Part shown: one piece after another, positions 29,316-39,030 of the stretch | Numbering within the stretch: position 1 is the first letter of the stretch | Layout: each line of letters starts with the position of its first letter | Notes under the pieces: model-generated | The model's database searches: none | Told to the model about the DNA's origin: nothing | What the model saw: only the letters and a program-made list of their open reading frames with translations | Program-made: the position numbers and the translations under genes | Origin: Marinobacter salsuginis | GTDB taxonomy: Bacteria > Pseudomonadota > Gammaproteobacteria > Pseudomonadales > Oleiphilaceae | Assembly (NCBI RefSeq): GCF_009617755.1 | Contig: NZ_BGZH01000003.1 | Coordinates: 372,001 to 436,000, forward strand | Reading direction: 5' to 3' | Length of the DNA stretch: 64,000 nucleotides

Positions 29316-30434
29316 ATGCCTGATTTCCAGCTACGACAAGCCACCAGCAAGGATCTCAACGCCCTGGTTGAGCTTGAAAACCGGTGTTTCACAGAGGACC
29401 GACTTTCCAGGCGCAGCTTTCGCCGTTTCCTGGAGATGCCGAGGGACCGCTTGATAATCGCCGAAGCCGATGGCGAACTGGTGGGCTATTGCCTGGTTCT
29501 GATGAGCGCTGCTACCCGGCTGGCGCGGATCTATTCCATCGCGGTGTCACCGACTGTTCGGGGCCGGGGTGTGGGCGAGAAACTGGTGCGTGAGGCGGAG
29601 TCCGAAGCGGTGGACGCTGGCCGTATCATCATGCGCCTGGAAGTCCGTGAAGATAACAAGGGCGCGATCGCTCTCTACAATCGGCTGGGCTACCGCCAGT
29701 TTGGCACCTATCGCGATTACTATGAGGACCATGGCGACGCCCTGCGCTTTGAGCGCCGGATTCTGTTCTATGAGCCTTCAAGGGAATTTCCGGCTGTCCC
29801 CTACTACCCACAGACCACGGATTTTTCCTGTGGCCCCGCCGCACTGATCATGGCCATGGCCGCCCTGGATGAGCAGCAACCGCTCACAACCCTGGAGGAG
29901 CTCAGACTCTGGCGGGAGGCGACCACCATATTCATGCTGGCCGGCCATGGTGGCTGCGGCCCTCATGGATTGGCACTGGCTGCCTGGAACCGGGGCTTTG
30001 AAGCCAGCGCGTGGATCAGTATGGAAGGTGCGCTGTTCAAGGACACCGTCAGAAGCGAGGACAAGAAACGCGTTCTGGAACTGGTCCATGAGGGGTTTCT
30101 TTATGACATCGGCCAGACCGACATCCAGCTGCACCATGATCCCCTGACCCTCGAAGCCATGGAGGAAGCCCTCCACGAAGGGCGAGTTCCAGTCATCCTG
30201 ATCAGCACCTGGCAGTTGAACCGTAGCCGCGTTCCCCACTGGGTGACGGTGTGCGCGATTGATGACCAGTTTGTGTACCTGCACGATCCGGAAATCGACG
30301 CCGAGGCGGGCGAAACAGTGGCCGACAAACAATACCTGCCGGTCGACCGAAGGGTGTTCAGCCAGATCTCCCGCTATGGCAGGAACCAGCCCTTGCAGGC
30401 CGCAGTCATCGTGGGGCCAAAGCGGCCGGCCTGA
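29316..30434 (+). CDS. Fused GNAT N-acetyltransferase and C39-like peptidase
   Basis: The 372-residue protein has two domains. Residues 1-150 are a GNAT acetyltransferase: RIYSIAVSPTVRGRGVGEKL is the acetyl-CoA loop and ALYNRLGYRQFGTYRDYYED the usual GNAT C-terminal part. Residues 155-370 are a DUF3335/C39-like papain-fold peptidase: catalytic Cys in TTDFSCGPAALIMAM, His in SRVPHWVTVCAID and Asp in VYLHDPEID. C39 peptidases cut leader peptides at double-glycine sites in bacteriocin systems, but here no transporter or precursor is adjacent. It is divergent from the RimK-type ligase. Substrate unknown; cytoplasmic by lack of signal peptide. Confidence 0.85.
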   Translation: MPDFQLRQATSKDLNALVELENRCFTEDRLSRRSFRRFLEMPRDRLIIAEADGELVGYCLVLMSAATRLARIYSIAVSPTVRGRGVGEKLVREAESEAVDAGRIIMRLEVREDNKGAIALYNRLGYRQFGTYRDYYEDHGDALRFERRILFYEPSREFPAVPYYPQTTDFSCGPAALIMAMAALDEQQPLTTLEELRLWREATTIFMLAGHGGCGPHGLALAAWNRGFEASAWISMEGALFKDTVRSEDKKRVLELVHEGFLYDIGQTDIQLHHDPLTLEAMEEALHEGRVPVILISTWQLNRSRVPHWVTVCAIDDQFVYLHDPEIDAEAGETVADKQYLPVDRRVFSQISRYGRNQPLQAAVIVGPKRPA

Positions 30435-32495
30435 TCATGCGGTCCGAAGGGCCGCCTCCTTCAGCTCGGCGATCTCGTCCCGAAGACGGGCCGCCGTCTC
30501 GAAATCCAGCTCGGACGCGGCTTTGTACATTTCGTCCTCCAGCCGCGATACTTCTTTGAGAACTTCCTCCGGCGACCGGTTTCCGGTTTTCGCCCTGTAT
30601 TGCTCTGCCTCTTCCGCCGCTTTCTGTCCCGGGCGCTCGGCCTTGCGACGGCCTCGACCACCGCCACCTGCACCTTCCATGATGTCCGCAATCTTCTTGT
30701 TCAGGCCCTGGGGCGTGATGCCGAATTCGTCATTGTGGGCCTGCTGTTTCGCGCGCCGGCGCTCGGTTTCATCAATGGCTCTTTGCATAGAACCTGTGAT
30801 TCGGTCGCCGTAGAGAATGGCTTTACCGTGAACATTCCGCGCGGCACGGCCAATGGTCTGTATCAATGAACGTTCCGACCGCAGGAACCCTTCCTTGTCA
30901 GCGTCGAGAATGGCCACCAAAGATACCTCGGGCATGTCCAGACCTTCCCGCAACAGGTTGATCCCCACCAGTACATCGAATTCACCTCGCCGCAAATCCC
31001 GGATGATTTCCACCCGTTCCACGGTATCGATGTCCGAATGCAGGTAGCGAACCTTGATATCGTGCTCCATCAGGAAGTCAGTAAGATCCTCCGCCATGCG
31101 CTTGGTGAGCGTTGTCACCAGAACCCGTTCCTTCACTTTCACCCGGGCATTGATCTCGGAAAGCAGGTCGTCCACCTGGGTAGAGGCCGGGCGCACCTCG
31201 ATTTCCGGATCCAGCAGGCCGGTGGGTCGAACCACCTGCTCCACTACCTGCCCGGCGTGCTCGGCCTCGTAGTTCGCCGGCGTAGCCGATACGAAAATCA
31301 TCTGCGGCGCAATCCGCTCCCACTCTTCAAATTTCATGGGCCGGTTATCCAATGCCGATGGGAGGCGGAAGCCATACTCCACCAGCGTTTCCTTGCGGGA
31401 ACGGTCACCTTTGTACATGGCGCCGATCTGGGGAATGGTTACGTGGGACTCGTCCACCACCAGCAAAGCGTTGGGCGGCAGGTAATCAAACAGTGTCGGC
31501 GGTGCCTCACCGGGCCGGCGACCGGATAGATAGCGCGAGTAGTTCTCGATGCCGTTGCAGTAGCCCAATTCCAGCATCATTTCGATATCGTACCGGGTTC
31601 TCTCTTCCAGTCGCTGGGCTTCCACCAGGCGGTTGTTGTCCCGCAGTTGCTGCAGCCGCTCATCCAGCTCCACCTTGATGTGTTCAACTGCATCCAGAAC
31701 CGTCTGACGGGGCGTCACATAGTGGGATTTCGGGAAAATGGTAACCCGGGGCACCCGGCGAAGAACCTCGCCGGTCAGCGGGTCGAAATAGCTGAGATTC
31801 TCCACCTCATCATCGAACAGCTCGATGCGGATCGCCTCTTTCTCGGATTCCGCAGGAAACACATCGATCACATCGCCTCGAACACGGTAATTGGCCCGGT
31901 GGAACTCAACGTCATTCCGGGTGTACTGAAGCTCGGCCAGGCGCCGCAAAATAAACCGCTGGTCAATCTGATCGCCCCGATCCAGGTGCAGCATCATCTT
32001 CAGATAGGATTGGGGATCACCCAGACCATAGATGGACGAAACCGTTGCCACGATAATGGCGTCCGGTCTTTCCAACAACGCCTTGGTGGCAGACAGACGC
32101 ATCTGTTCGATGTGCTCGTTGATGGACGCGTCTTTTTCGATAAACGTGTCCGACGAGGGCACGTAGGCCTCGGGCTGGTAGTAGTCGTAGTAGGAGACGA
32201 AATACTCCACGGCGTTGTCCGGAAAGAATTCCTTGAACTCACCGTAAAGTTGGGCTGCCAGCGTCTTGTTGTGGGCCATGATGATCGTTGGCCGTTGAAC
32301 CTCCTGAACCACATTGGCGATGGTGAACGTTTTACCGGAGCCGGTTACCCCCAGCAGGGTCTGGTGTGCGAGACCGGAGTGAATGCCATCTACCAGCCCC
32401 TCGATCGCCTTGGGTTGATCGCCGGCTGGCTGGAACGGTGAATCTACTTTGAACACACCTTCCCTGGCGGAAACGTTTGCCTGATTACTGGCCAT
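30435..32495 (-). CDS. uvrB: Excinuclease ABC subunit B
   Basis: DNA-damage recognition helicase of nucleotide excision repair, working with UvrA and UvrC. Start taken as ATG 32495 ([20 protein letters not shown]), giving 686 residues against about 670 in E. coli; the longer frame to 32549 adds an unlikely basic leader. Walker A is [10 protein letters not shown], the beta-hairpin region [14 protein letters not shown] is intact, then helicase motifs VVDESHVT and TIGRAARN, and a C-terminal UVR coiled-coil ([20 protein letters not shown]). It converges with the GNAT-C39 gene, the stops adjacent. I found no convincing LexA box upstream. Confidence 0.97.
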   Translation of the reverse strand: MASNQANVSAREGVFKVDSPFQPAGDQPKAIEGLVDGIHSGLAHQTLLGVTGSGKTFTIANVVQEVQRPTIIMAHNKTLAAQLYGEFKEFFPDNAVEYFVSYYDYYQPEAYVPSSDTFIEKDASINEHIEQMRLSATKALLERPDAIIVATVSSIYGLGDPQSYLKMMLHLDRGDQIDQRFILRRLAELQYTRNDVEFHRANYRVRGDVIDVFPAESEKEAIRIELFDDEVENLSYFDPLTGEVLRRVPRVTIFPKSHYVTPRQTVLDAVEHIKVELDERLQQLRDNNRLVEAQRLEERTRYDIEMMLELGYCNGIENYSRYLSGRRPGEAPPTLFDYLPPNALLVVDESHVTIPQIGAMYKGDRSRKETLVEYGFRLPSALDNRPMKFEEWERIAPQMIFVSATPANYEAEHAGQVVEQVVRPTGLLDPEIEVRPASTQVDDLLSEINARVKVKERVLVTTLTKRMAEDLTDFLMEHDIKVRYLHSDIDTVERVEIIRDLRRGEFDVLVGINLLREGLDMPEVSLVAILDADKEGFLRSERSLIQTIGRAARNVHGKAILYGDRITGSMQRAIDETERRRAKQQAHNDEFGITPQGLNKKIADIMEGAGGGGRGRRKAERPGQKAAEEAEQYRAKTGNRSPEEVLKEVSRLEDEMYKAASELDFETAARLRDEIAELKEAALRTA

Positions 32496-32678
32496 AACTG
32501 GCGAAAACCTCCGGTAAAACCGAGGCAGGGGCGTTATGGTCCCTACCATTAGAGAAATTTAGCGATACACTGGCTTCATGATACCATCAGTGCGATCGAC
32601 GGCTGGGCAGAAATCAGCCAGCAGCTCTGGCACCCGGCGGTCGCAGCCCTATCAGACGCAGCTTTAAGGAGCGCAAGT

Positions 32679-33863
32679 TTGGACCTTCAACTTTCCAGCC
32701 GAGTACAGGCTATCAAGCCCTCTCCCACCCTCGCAGTCACCAACAAGGCCGCGGAACTCCGCGCAGCCGGCCAGGACATTATCGGCCTGGGTGCTGGCGA
32801 GCCGGACTTCGACACACCTGATCACATCAAACAGGCAGCCATTGAAGCCATCAATAACGGCCAGACAAAGTACACCGCCGTGGATGGTACGCCCGCCCTG
32901 AAAAAAGCGATTATTGCGAAGTTCAAACGGGACAACGGCCTGGATTACGAAGCGAACCAGATACTGGTAAGCAGTGGTGGCAAACAGAGCTTTTTCAACC
33001 TCGCACTTGCCACACTGAACCCCGGTGACGAAGCCATCATTCCGGCCCCCTACTGGGTTTCCTACCCGGACATGGTACTGGTTGCCGAGGGGAAACCGGT
33101 CATCATCGAAACCGGCGCCGAGACACGCTTCAAGATCACTCCGGAACAGCTGGAAAACGCCATCACCGAGCGTACCCGCCTGTTCGTGATCAACAGCCCC
33201 TCCAACCCGAGCGGCATGGCCTACACCCTGGAAGAGCTGCAGGCCATCGGCGAGGTGCTGAAGAAACACCCGAACATCATGATCGCCACGGACGACATGT
33301 ACGAGCCGATCCTCTGGACCGGCAAGCCGTTCTGCAACATCCTGAACGCCACGCCTGAGCTCTACGACCGCACATTCGTTCTGAACGGCGTTTCCAAAGC
33401 CTACTCCATGACGGGATGGCGCATCGGCTACGCCGCCGGCCCGGCGAAAATCATCGGCGCCATGAAGAAGATCCAGTCCCAGAGCACCTCCAACCCCGCC
33501 TCCATCTCCCAGGCAGCGGCACGGGCTGCGCTGGACGGTGATCAGGCCTGCGTGGGCGAGATGGTCAAGGCATTCAAGGAACGCCACGACTGGCTGGTAG
33601 AGGCCCTGAACAAGCTCCCGGGCGTTGAGTGCCTGAATGGCGACGGAACCTTCTATGTGTTCCCCAGCTTCCAGGGCGCCATCGATGCCGATTCCAGCGT
33701 CAGCACCGACGTTGAATTCGCTGAAAAACTGCTGACCGACGCCGGCGTAGCACTGGTCCCTGGCTCCGCCTTCGGCTGCCCGGGCCACATGCGACTGAGC
33801 TTCGCCACCAGCATGGACAATCTGGAAAAGGCCATTGAGCGCCTGCAGAAAGCGCTCGGCTAA
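32679..33863 (+). CDS. Pyridoxal-phosphate aminotransferase, aspartate-aminotransferase type
   Basis: A 394-residue fold-type I class I/II aminotransferase of the Ib subgroup. The start is TTG 32679, supported by AAGGAG 8 bp upstream. Signature blocks are IIGLGAGEPDFDTPDHI, the NSPSNPSGMAYT segment (Asn binding PLP), the PLP lysine in NGVSKAYSMTGWRIGYAAG and the terminal substrate Arg in GHMRLSFATS. It probably transaminates aspartate and perhaps prephenate with 2-oxoglutarate, as Ib enzymes can do both. Divergent from uvrB and followed by tRNA-Asn. Confidence 0.92.
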   Translation: MDLQLSSRVQAIKPSPTLAVTNKAAELRAAGQDIIGLGAGEPDFDTPDHIKQAAIEAINNGQTKYTAVDGTPALKKAIIAKFKRDNGLDYEANQILVSSGGKQSFFNLALATLNPGDEAIIPAPYWVSYPDMVLVAEGKPVIIETGAETRFKITPEQLENAITERTRLFVINSPSNPSGMAYTLEELQAIGEVLKKHPNIMIATDDMYEPILWTGKPFCNILNATPELYDRTFVLNGVSKAYSMTGWRIGYAAGPAKIIGAMKKIQSQSTSNPASISQAAARAALDGDQACVGEMVKAFKERHDWLVEALNKLPGVECLNGDGTFYVFPSFQGAIDADSSVSTDVEFAEKLLTDAGVALVPGSAFGCPGHMRLSFATSMDNLEKAIERLQKALG

Positions 33864-33880
33864 AAAGTTCTGGCCAGGGG

Positions 33881-33909
33881 TTGACGGGGCGGTATAGCCA
33901 ACTTAATAT
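33881..33909 (+). promoter_or_regulatory. tRNA-Asn copy 2 promoter
   Basis: TTGACG (33881-33886), a 17 bp spacer, and TAATAT (33904-33909) followed by ACGCGCC, essentially the same layout as the promoter of copy 1. The GC-rich discriminator suggests growth-rate or stringent control. Confidence 0.8.
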
Positions 33910-33933
33910 ACGCGCCTCGTCACACGACGACGT

Positions 33934-34009
33934 TCCCCGATAGCTCAGTTGGTAGAGCAACGGACTGTTAATCCGTTTGTCGCTGGTTCGAGCCCAGCTC
34001 GGGGAGCCA
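33934..34009 (+). tRNA. tRNA-Asn (GTT), copy 2
   Basis: 76 nt with encoded CCA, identical in sequence to the copy at 19330-19405, 14.6 kb upstream and in the same orientation. Acceptor stem TCCCCGA / TCGGGGA and anticodon GTT. It has its own promoter and its own terminator, with little similarity outside the promoter boxes, so this is not a simple recent tandem duplication. Confidence 0.97.
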
Positions 34010-34017
34010 CTATTCTG

Positions 34018-34055
34018 AAAACCCGCTAATTCTTTGAGTTAGCGGGTTTTTTATT
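34018..34055 (+). terminator. Terminator of tRNA-Asn copy 2
   Basis: AAAACCCGCTAA (34018-34029) and TTAGCGGGTTTT (34039-34050) form a perfect 12 bp stem with a T-rich end, 8 bp after the tRNA. A strong intrinsic terminator. Confidence 0.95.
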
Positions 34056-34111
34056 GCCCCACTTTTCGGTTTTGACTTCGGTTGTTGATAGCAAGTCCTG
34101 CGTTTTGGGGG

Positions 34112-34221
34112 CGGGCCAGCCAGCAGGTCTTTCCAAAACACGCTACAAGCACGTCCGTGTGCGCTTGAATCGGGCCATCCCTGGCCCTCTACAGTTTTGG
34201 AAAGACCTGCTGGCCGGCCCG
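34112..34221. repeat. Large palindromic element, copy 2
   Basis: 28 bp arms (34112-34139 and 34194-34221) pair with a single mismatch. The 54 nt centre is highly similar to copy 1 (ACGCTACAAGCACGTCC, then TGTGCGCT and GGCCATCCCTGGCC). The arm sequence differs from copy 1 except for the TTTCCAAAAC end next to the centre. It occupies much of the 490 bp gap between tRNA-Asn and pyrF. Confidence 0.9.
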
Positions 34222-34344
34222 TTCAGACTAAACAGATATACCGAGTAAAAAGAAAATCTGCAGCTAACGACACAATACGACTCAAGGAACTCTGCCTAAT
34301 AGAGTGCGGTGCAAAAGGCGGACTATAACTGCGACGACCGGAAC

Positions 34345-34452
34345 GGTGCTGTGGGGGTGCCCTCCCAAAAATGTCTGTGGCCATGGATGGCCACAGCCAA
34401 GCGCACATGGACGTGCTCGTAGCGGTTTTTGGGAGGGCGCACCCACAGCACC
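34345..34452. repeat. Large palindromic element, copy 3 (inverted)
   Basis: 27 bp arms (34345-34371 and 34426-34452) pair with two mismatches. The 54 nt centre, read on the minus strand, matches copy 2 at most positions (CCGCTACGAGCACGTCC, then TGTGCGCTTG and GGCCATCCATGGCC). It lies 123 bp from copy 2 in the opposite orientation. The bases between and around them (34222-34344, 34453-34500) hold nothing I recognise. Confidence 0.9.
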
Positions 34453-34500
34453 AGCCCCCCAATTTCGAAAGCTGGGGCAGGATTCAAAAAATAGAACGAG

Positions 34501-35211
34501 TCAGAGCTCGATCACCTCTGAATGAATAGCCTCCAAGGCAGCCAGCGGGTCATTTGCCTGGGTAATGGGACGACCGATTACCAGGTAGTCGGAACCGGCT
34601 TTGAGGGCATCCGTGGGGGTCATGATGCGCTGTTGGTCGCCTTTATCGGCCGTCAGGGGACGGATACCAGGTGTGATCAATTTGAAGTCAGCGCCCTGCT
34701 CGGCTTTGAGTTTGGGTGCTTCTTGTGCGGAACAGACGACGCCGTCGAGGCCGCAGTTTTTGGTGAGGGTTGCCAGGCGGGACACCTGGGTTTCCGGGGA
34801 ATCGATGATGCCGATGCCGGCCAGGTCGTCGGCGTTCATACTGGTGAGGACGGTCACAGCAATCAACAGCGGGCGACCAGTACCGAAGGCTTCAAGGCGT
34901 TCCCGACAGGCGGTCATCATTTTTTCGCCGCCGGACGCATGAACGTTCACCATCCAGACACCCAGGTCGGCCGCAGCCGCGACGGCAGCTGACGTGGTGT
35001 TGGGAATATCGTGGAATTTCAGGTCCAGGAATACGTCGAAACCTCGCTTCTGCAGACCCTCGACCAGTTGCGGGCCTGAACGGGTGAACAGTTCTTTGCC
35101 CACTTTCAGGCGACATTTGGCCGGGTCCAGTTTGTCGACCAGCTCAAGGGCCGGATTCTGGGACGGAAAATCGAGGGCGACGATGATCTTGGGATCGTTA
35201 GCGGTTTGCAC
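34501..35211 (-). CDS. pyrF: Orotidine-5'-phosphate decarboxylase
   Basis: Last step of UMP synthesis, decarboxylating OMP. The start is uncertain: GTG 35211 has AGGA 9 bp upstream and is preferred; GTG 35217 in frame is only 3 bp from it. The product is about 236 residues, as usual. Active-site block [15 protein letters not shown] (Lys and Asp), an N-terminal [16 protein letters not shown] strand and the C-terminal phosphate loop VIGRPITQA are present. It follows lapB by about 30 bp on the same strand, the order found in E. coli (lapA-lapB-pyrF). Confidence 0.95.
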   Translation of the reverse strand: MQTANDPKIIVALDFPSQNPALELVDKLDPAKCRLKVGKELFTRSGPQLVEGLQKRGFDVFLDLKFHDIPNTTSAAVAAAADLGVWMVNVHASGGEKMMTACRERLEAFGTGRPLLIAVTVLTSMNADDLAGIGIIDSPETQVSRLATLTKNCGLDGVVCSAQEAPKLKAEQGADFKLITPGIRPLTADKGDQQRIMTPTDALKAGSDYLVIGRPITQANDPLAALEAIHSEVIEL

Positions 35212-35243
35212 GTTCACATTTCCTGCGGAGATTCGGTAAAGGT

Positions 35244-36413
35244 TTATTCGGCTTCAACACCCTGAATAGGGTGGACGGTTTCCCACTGCTTGCAACTCGG
35301 GCACAGCCAGTGCAGTTGACGACCTGAGAAACCACAACTGACACAGCGATAAACCGGACGGTTGGCAAGTATCAGGTGACCGATGCGGCTCACCAGCCTG
35401 CCCTCATCGGTGGTCATGCCCTTTTCGTAGCCGGCCATTTCCACCAGCCTGAGCAGGCCACGCACGCTCGGGCGTGTTTCCAGTTCCTGCCTGAGCAAAT
35501 CGATAGCTGCAGGACGCCCCGAGGCACGTTCGACGGACTCGACAAGGGCCAGAAGGAGGCTGGTGCTCGGATAGCTTTCGTAAAGCTTGCGCAGTTTTTT
35601 CGCCAGCCGCCCGATGTCACCATGCTCGTGCTCAAGCTTCATCAAGCGGTCGATGGCTTCCGACCCGAACTCGGCGTTCTGCTCGAACACTTTGAGGCAC
35701 TGGTTGCTGGCCTCCCGGTAACTGCCCTGACGAACTAGAAGCTTCATCAGAATGAGGTTGGCCCGAACACAGGAGCGATCGTAATCGAGCGCCTCCCTGG
35801 CCAGCTTCTGCGCAGCCCACCGGTCGTCCTGCTTCAGGGACTCTTCGGACAGCTCACAGGTTAAATAGGCCAGCACCTTGAACATGGCCGGGTCGGCATC
35901 GCCCCGGGTAAGCGCTCGCGCGACCTCGGCTGCTTTAGCCCACTCCTTCTCCTGCTGGTAGAGATCAATAAGCTGTTGCGAGGAATGCCGCCCATACTCC
36001 TTGTCACCCATCAATTGATGCAGCAGTGCCTCAGCACGGTCAAGCAGACCGGCATTCAGGTAATCCCGGGCGAGCTCAAGGGTGACCTGTGGCGAGAAAC
36101 GCGGAGGTAACTCGGGCCTGGCCAGAAGATTCTGGTGGATCAGTATGGCGCGGTCCGTCTCACCTTTGTTACGGAAATGGCTTCCGATGGACAGGTGCAA
36201 ACTGACGGTGTCCTTGTTTACCGCAAGGGACTGAACGAAGTTTTCAACGGCCTGGTCGGAATAGTTGGTGAACAGAAACTGGAGACGGTCCTTAACCGAT
36301 TCCTCGTCGGAAATCGTTTTTCCGGATCGGTTGTCATTGCTTCCCAGCCGGCCCACAAGCCAGCCAACGGCGACTGCGACAGTGAGCAGCAGCCACTGAA
36401 GTACGATATCCAT
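35244..36413 (-). CDS. lapB: Lipopolysaccharide assembly protein B
   Basis: A 389-residue inner-membrane-anchored TPR protein (YciM) that, in E. coli, couples LPS synthesis to turnover of LpxC by FtsH. An N-terminal membrane helix ([20 protein letters not shown]) is followed by about nine TPR units, then a rubredoxin-like zinc/iron knuckle at the C-terminus with two CxxC pairs (YRCVSCGF and WLCPSCKQW). All expected parts are present. The start overlaps the lapA stop by one base (TAATG). The FtsH-like gene at 51 kb is a possible but unproven partner. Confidence 0.95.
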   Translation of the reverse strand: MDIVLQWLLLTVAVAVGWLVGRLGSNDNRSGKTISDEESVKDRLQFLFTNYSDQAVENFVQSLAVNKDTVSLHLSIGSHFRNKGETDRAILIHQNLLARPELPPRFSPQVTLELARDYLNAGLLDRAEALLHQLMGDKEYGRHSSQQLIDLYQQEKEWAKAAEVARALTRGDADPAMFKVLAYLTCELSEESLKQDDRWAAQKLAREALDYDRSCVRANLILMKLLVRQGSYREASNQCLKVFEQNAEFGSEAIDRLMKLEHEHGDIGRLAKKLRKLYESYPSTSLLLALVESVERASGRPAAIDLLRQELETRPSVRGLLRLVEMAGYEKGMTTDEGRLVSRIGHLILANRPVYRCVSCGFSGRQLHWLCPSCKQWETVHPIQGVEAE

Positions 36414-36715
36414 TAAAGAGTCCGGTCGTTCTGGGCCCTGGATTTCTCCAATGCCTGCTCGGCGCGATCAAGTCGTTTCTGAAGGGTTCGCCGGGACACC
36501 GAGGTTCGAACGGTGGCCAGCATGGTCATCAGCACGCCTACGAGGGCACCGACAACAAATGCCATGATAATCCAGACGGCAACGCCATGGGGTTGGGTCT
36601 CAAACAGCAGGAAGTTGAGGGAGACTGCCATTTGATTGTTGAGCGAGAATACCAGTGCCAGCAGAACCAGGACCAAAACCAACAGAATAATGAGGATCTT
36701 CTGCAATCCTGCCAT
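36413..36715 (-). CDS. lapA: Lipopolysaccharide assembly protein A
   Basis: A 100-residue YciS/LapA-type protein with two membrane helices (about residues 7-26 and 43-66) and a short basic, coiled C-terminus (VSRRTLQKRLDRAEQALEKS). Forms a unit with LapB in the inner membrane. Directly upstream of lapB with a one-base overlap and downstream of ihfB, matching the E. coli arrangement. Confidence 0.92.
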   Translation of the reverse strand: MAGLQKILIILLVLVLVLLALVFSLNNQMAVSLNFLLFETQPHGVAVWIIMAFVVGALVGVLMTMLATVRTSVSRRTLQKRLDRAEQALEKSRAQNDRTL

Positions 36716-36774
36716 AGCGATAGCACTCCCAAGGGGCCTGAGGGCCCAAATTATACGCGTTCCCTGAGCAGCTG

Positions 36775-37071
36775 TTAAAAGCCTTTCTTCAAGCTGTCGT
36801 TGACCTGCTCTCTCAATTCCTTACCGGGTTTGAAGTGCGGTACATACTTGGCTGGCAGCTGGACGGCCTCACCGGTTTTCGGATTGCGCCCGGTACGCGC
36901 GGCCCGGTGGTGAAGGGAAAAACTGCCAAATCCCCGGATTTCTATTCTCTGACCATCGGCAAGCGACTGGGACATGTGCTCAATGATGGTTTTTACAGCC
37001 AGTTCGACATCTTTAACGGAGAGTTGTGTCTGCTTCGAAGCAATCAGCTCGACCAGTTCGGACTTCGTCAT
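36775..37071 (-). CDS. ihfB: Integration host factor subunit beta
   Basis: A 98-residue HU/IHF-fold DNA-bending protein that forms the IHF heterodimer with IhfA. The start [20 protein letters not shown], the dimer helices and the DNA-arm block [22 protein letters not shown] are typical of the beta subunit. It lies downstream of rpsA on the same strand with a strong terminator-like hairpin between them, as in other gammaproteobacteria, so it probably has its own promoter. Start ATG 37071. Confidence 0.96.
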   Translation of the reverse strand: MTKSELVELIASKQTQLSVKDVELAVKTIIEHMSQSLADGQRIEIRGFGSFSLHHRAARTGRNPKTGEAVQLPAKYVPHFKPGKELREQVNDSLKKGF

Positions 37072-37160
37072 GAGGCGTTTCCCTCTTTCGTTTTTATTCG
37101 GCCGTCGGTTACCGGATTCCCATGACTACCTAGTTTAGCCAAACCAGAAAAAAACACAAA

Positions 37161-37189
37161 AAAAACGGGCTCTTAGAGCCCGTTTTTTT
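37161..37189. terminator. Bidirectional intrinsic terminator after rpsA
   Basis: An A-run, CGGGCTC, TTA loop, GAGCCCG and a T-run form a symmetrical hairpin between rpsA and ihfB. It has T tracts on both strands, so it can stop transcription either way, but its main role should be ending the rpsA transcript. Confidence 0.95.
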
Positions 37190-37205
37190 CATACCAACCG
37201 GACGA

Positions 37206-38900
37206 TTAGTCCTTGTTGGCGTTTTGCTGCTGCATCTGCTCCTTGATGAGATCACCGATGGTGGTCGCACCAGAAGAAGTTTCGGCAGTCTTGGTCCGCA
37301 CATTTTCCAGGGCCTGCTTGTCGTCCTCAACGTCTTTGGACTTCACAGACAGGTTGATGATGCGGTTTTTGCGATCGATGCTGATGATCTTCGCTTCAAC
37401 TTCTTCGCCTTCTTTCAGCGCGTTGCGTGCGTCTTCAACACGGTCACGGCTGATTTCAGAGGCCTTCAGTACCGCTTCAACTTCGTCGTTCAGGGCGATG
37501 GTAGCAGCCTTGGCATCTACTGCAGACACGGTGCCCTTAACGATGGAGCCCTTGTCGTTCAGCTGTACGAACTCGGCGAACGGATCGCTCTCGAGCTGCT
37601 TGATACCCAGGGAGATACGCTCACGCTCCGGATCAACAGACAGGATAACGGTTTCAACTTCGTCACCCTTCTTGTATTCACGAACCGCTTCTTCGCCAGT
37701 CTCGTTCCAGCTGATATCAGACAGGTGAACCAGACCGTCGATGCCGCCATCCAGACCGATAAAGATACCGAAGTCAGTGATTGACTTGATCTTACCGGAG
37801 ATGCGATCGCCCTTGTTGAAGTTGCTGGAGAAATCTTCCCACGGGTTGGATACACACTGCTTGATACCCAGGGAGATACGACGACGCTCTTCGTCGATGT
37901 CCAGAATCATCACGTCCACTTCGTCGCCTACCTGGACAACCTTGGACGGATGGATGTTCTTGTTGGTCCAATCCATTTCGGAAACGTGAACCAGACCTTC
38001 AACACCCTCTTCCAGCTCAGCAAAGCAGCCGTAGTCGGTCAGGTTGGTAACGCGTGCCTTGACCTTGGAACCTTCCGGGTAACGACCCTTGATATCAACC
38101 CAGGGATCTTCGCCCAGCTGCTTGAGGCCGAGGGAAACACGGTTACGCTCACGGTCGAACTTCAGGACCTTGACGCTGATTTCGTCGCCAACATTCACGA
38201 TTTCGCTCGGATGCTTGATGCGCTTCCAGGCCATATCGGTAATGTGCAGCAGGCCGTCAACACCACCCAGGTCTACGAACGCGCCGTAGTCAGTCAGGTT
38301 CTTGACGATACCCTTGATTTCCATACCCTCGGTCAGGGTTTCCAGCAGAGCTTCACGCTCGGCACTGTTCTCAGCTTCCAGAACGGCTCGGCGGGAAACA
38401 ACCACGTTGTTACGCTTCTGGTCGAGCTTGATAACCTTGAATTCGAGTTCTTTGTTCTCCAGGTGCGCGGTATCGCGAACCGGGCGAACGTCTACCAGCG
38501 AGCCAGGCAGGAAGGCACGAATACCGGCCAGATCGACGGTGAAACCACCCTTGACCTTACCGTTGATAATACCTTTAACCACTTCCTCAGCTTCGAAGGA
38601 CTTCTCGAGTACCTTCCAGGCTTCTGCACGCTTGGCCTTTTCACGGGACAGACGGGTCTCACCGAAGCCGTCTTCCACAGCGTCGAGAGCTACATCGACA
38701 ACGTCGCCGATAGCAATTTCCAACTCGCCTTTTTCGTTAAGGAACTGGGAGGCGGGGATAACGCCTTCAGACTTCAGTCCGGCGTTAACGGTGACCCAGT
38801 CGTTATCGACGTCTACAACGGTTCCCTGGACGATGGAACCTGGCTGCATGTCAATTTCTTTCAGGCTTTCTTCAAAAAGATCCGCAAAGCTCTCGCTCAT
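37206..38900 (-). CDS. rpsA: 30S ribosomal protein S1
   Basis: A 564-residue mRNA-binding ribosomal protein with six S1 repeats (about 90 residues each; the last four are most typical, with the [10 protein letters not shown] / [10 protein letters not shown] signatures). Start is ATG 38900 ([20 protein letters not shown]) with AGGACT upstream; a longer frame to 38963 is not supported. It is downstream of cmk, the standard gene order. S1 is essential for initiation on most mRNAs and usually represses its own translation through the leader; 130 bp separate it from cmk. Confidence 0.97.
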   Translation of the reverse strand: MSESFADLFEESLKEIDMQPGSIVQGTVVDVDNDWVTVNAGLKSEGVIPASQFLNEKGELEIAIGDVVDVALDAVEDGFGETRLSREKAKRAEAWKVLEKSFEAEEVVKGIINGKVKGGFTVDLAGIRAFLPGSLVDVRPVRDTAHLENKELEFKVIKLDQKRNNVVVSRRAVLEAENSAEREALLETLTEGMEIKGIVKNLTDYGAFVDLGGVDGLLHITDMAWKRIKHPSEIVNVGDEISVKVLKFDRERNRVSLGLKQLGEDPWVDIKGRYPEGSKVKARVTNLTDYGCFAELEEGVEGLVHVSEMDWTNKNIHPSKVVQVGDEVDVMILDIDEERRRISLGIKQCVSNPWEDFSSNFNKGDRISGKIKSITDFGIFIGLDGGIDGLVHLSDISWNETGEEAVREYKKGDEVETVILSVDPERERISLGIKQLESDPFAEFVQLNDKGSIVKGTVSAVDAKAATIALNDEVEAVLKASEISRDRVEDARNALKEGEEVEAKIISIDRKNRIINLSVKSKDVEDDKQALENVRTKTAETSSGATTIGDLIKEQMQQQNANKD

Positions 38901-39030
38901 TATGAGTCCTATATGATAAACGCAAGTGTACTCCGTGCCACCAGCAACACGGTCTGTTAACAAGTTCCGGACTAAGCCTGTGGCTGGCAGATAGCGCTAC
39001 ATCCGGCATTTCAACGACAAAAAGGTGTAG

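Noticed and set aside
32496..32680. A LexA box upstream of uvrB
   Set aside because: The best candidate, CTGGCTTCATGATACCATCAG, does not fit CTGT-N8-ACAG in half-sites or symmetry.
19330..34009. tRNA-Asn genes as integration sites for an island
   Set aside because: No integrase, no partial tRNA 3' repeat and no composition shift between or beside the two copies; the genes between are mostly core.
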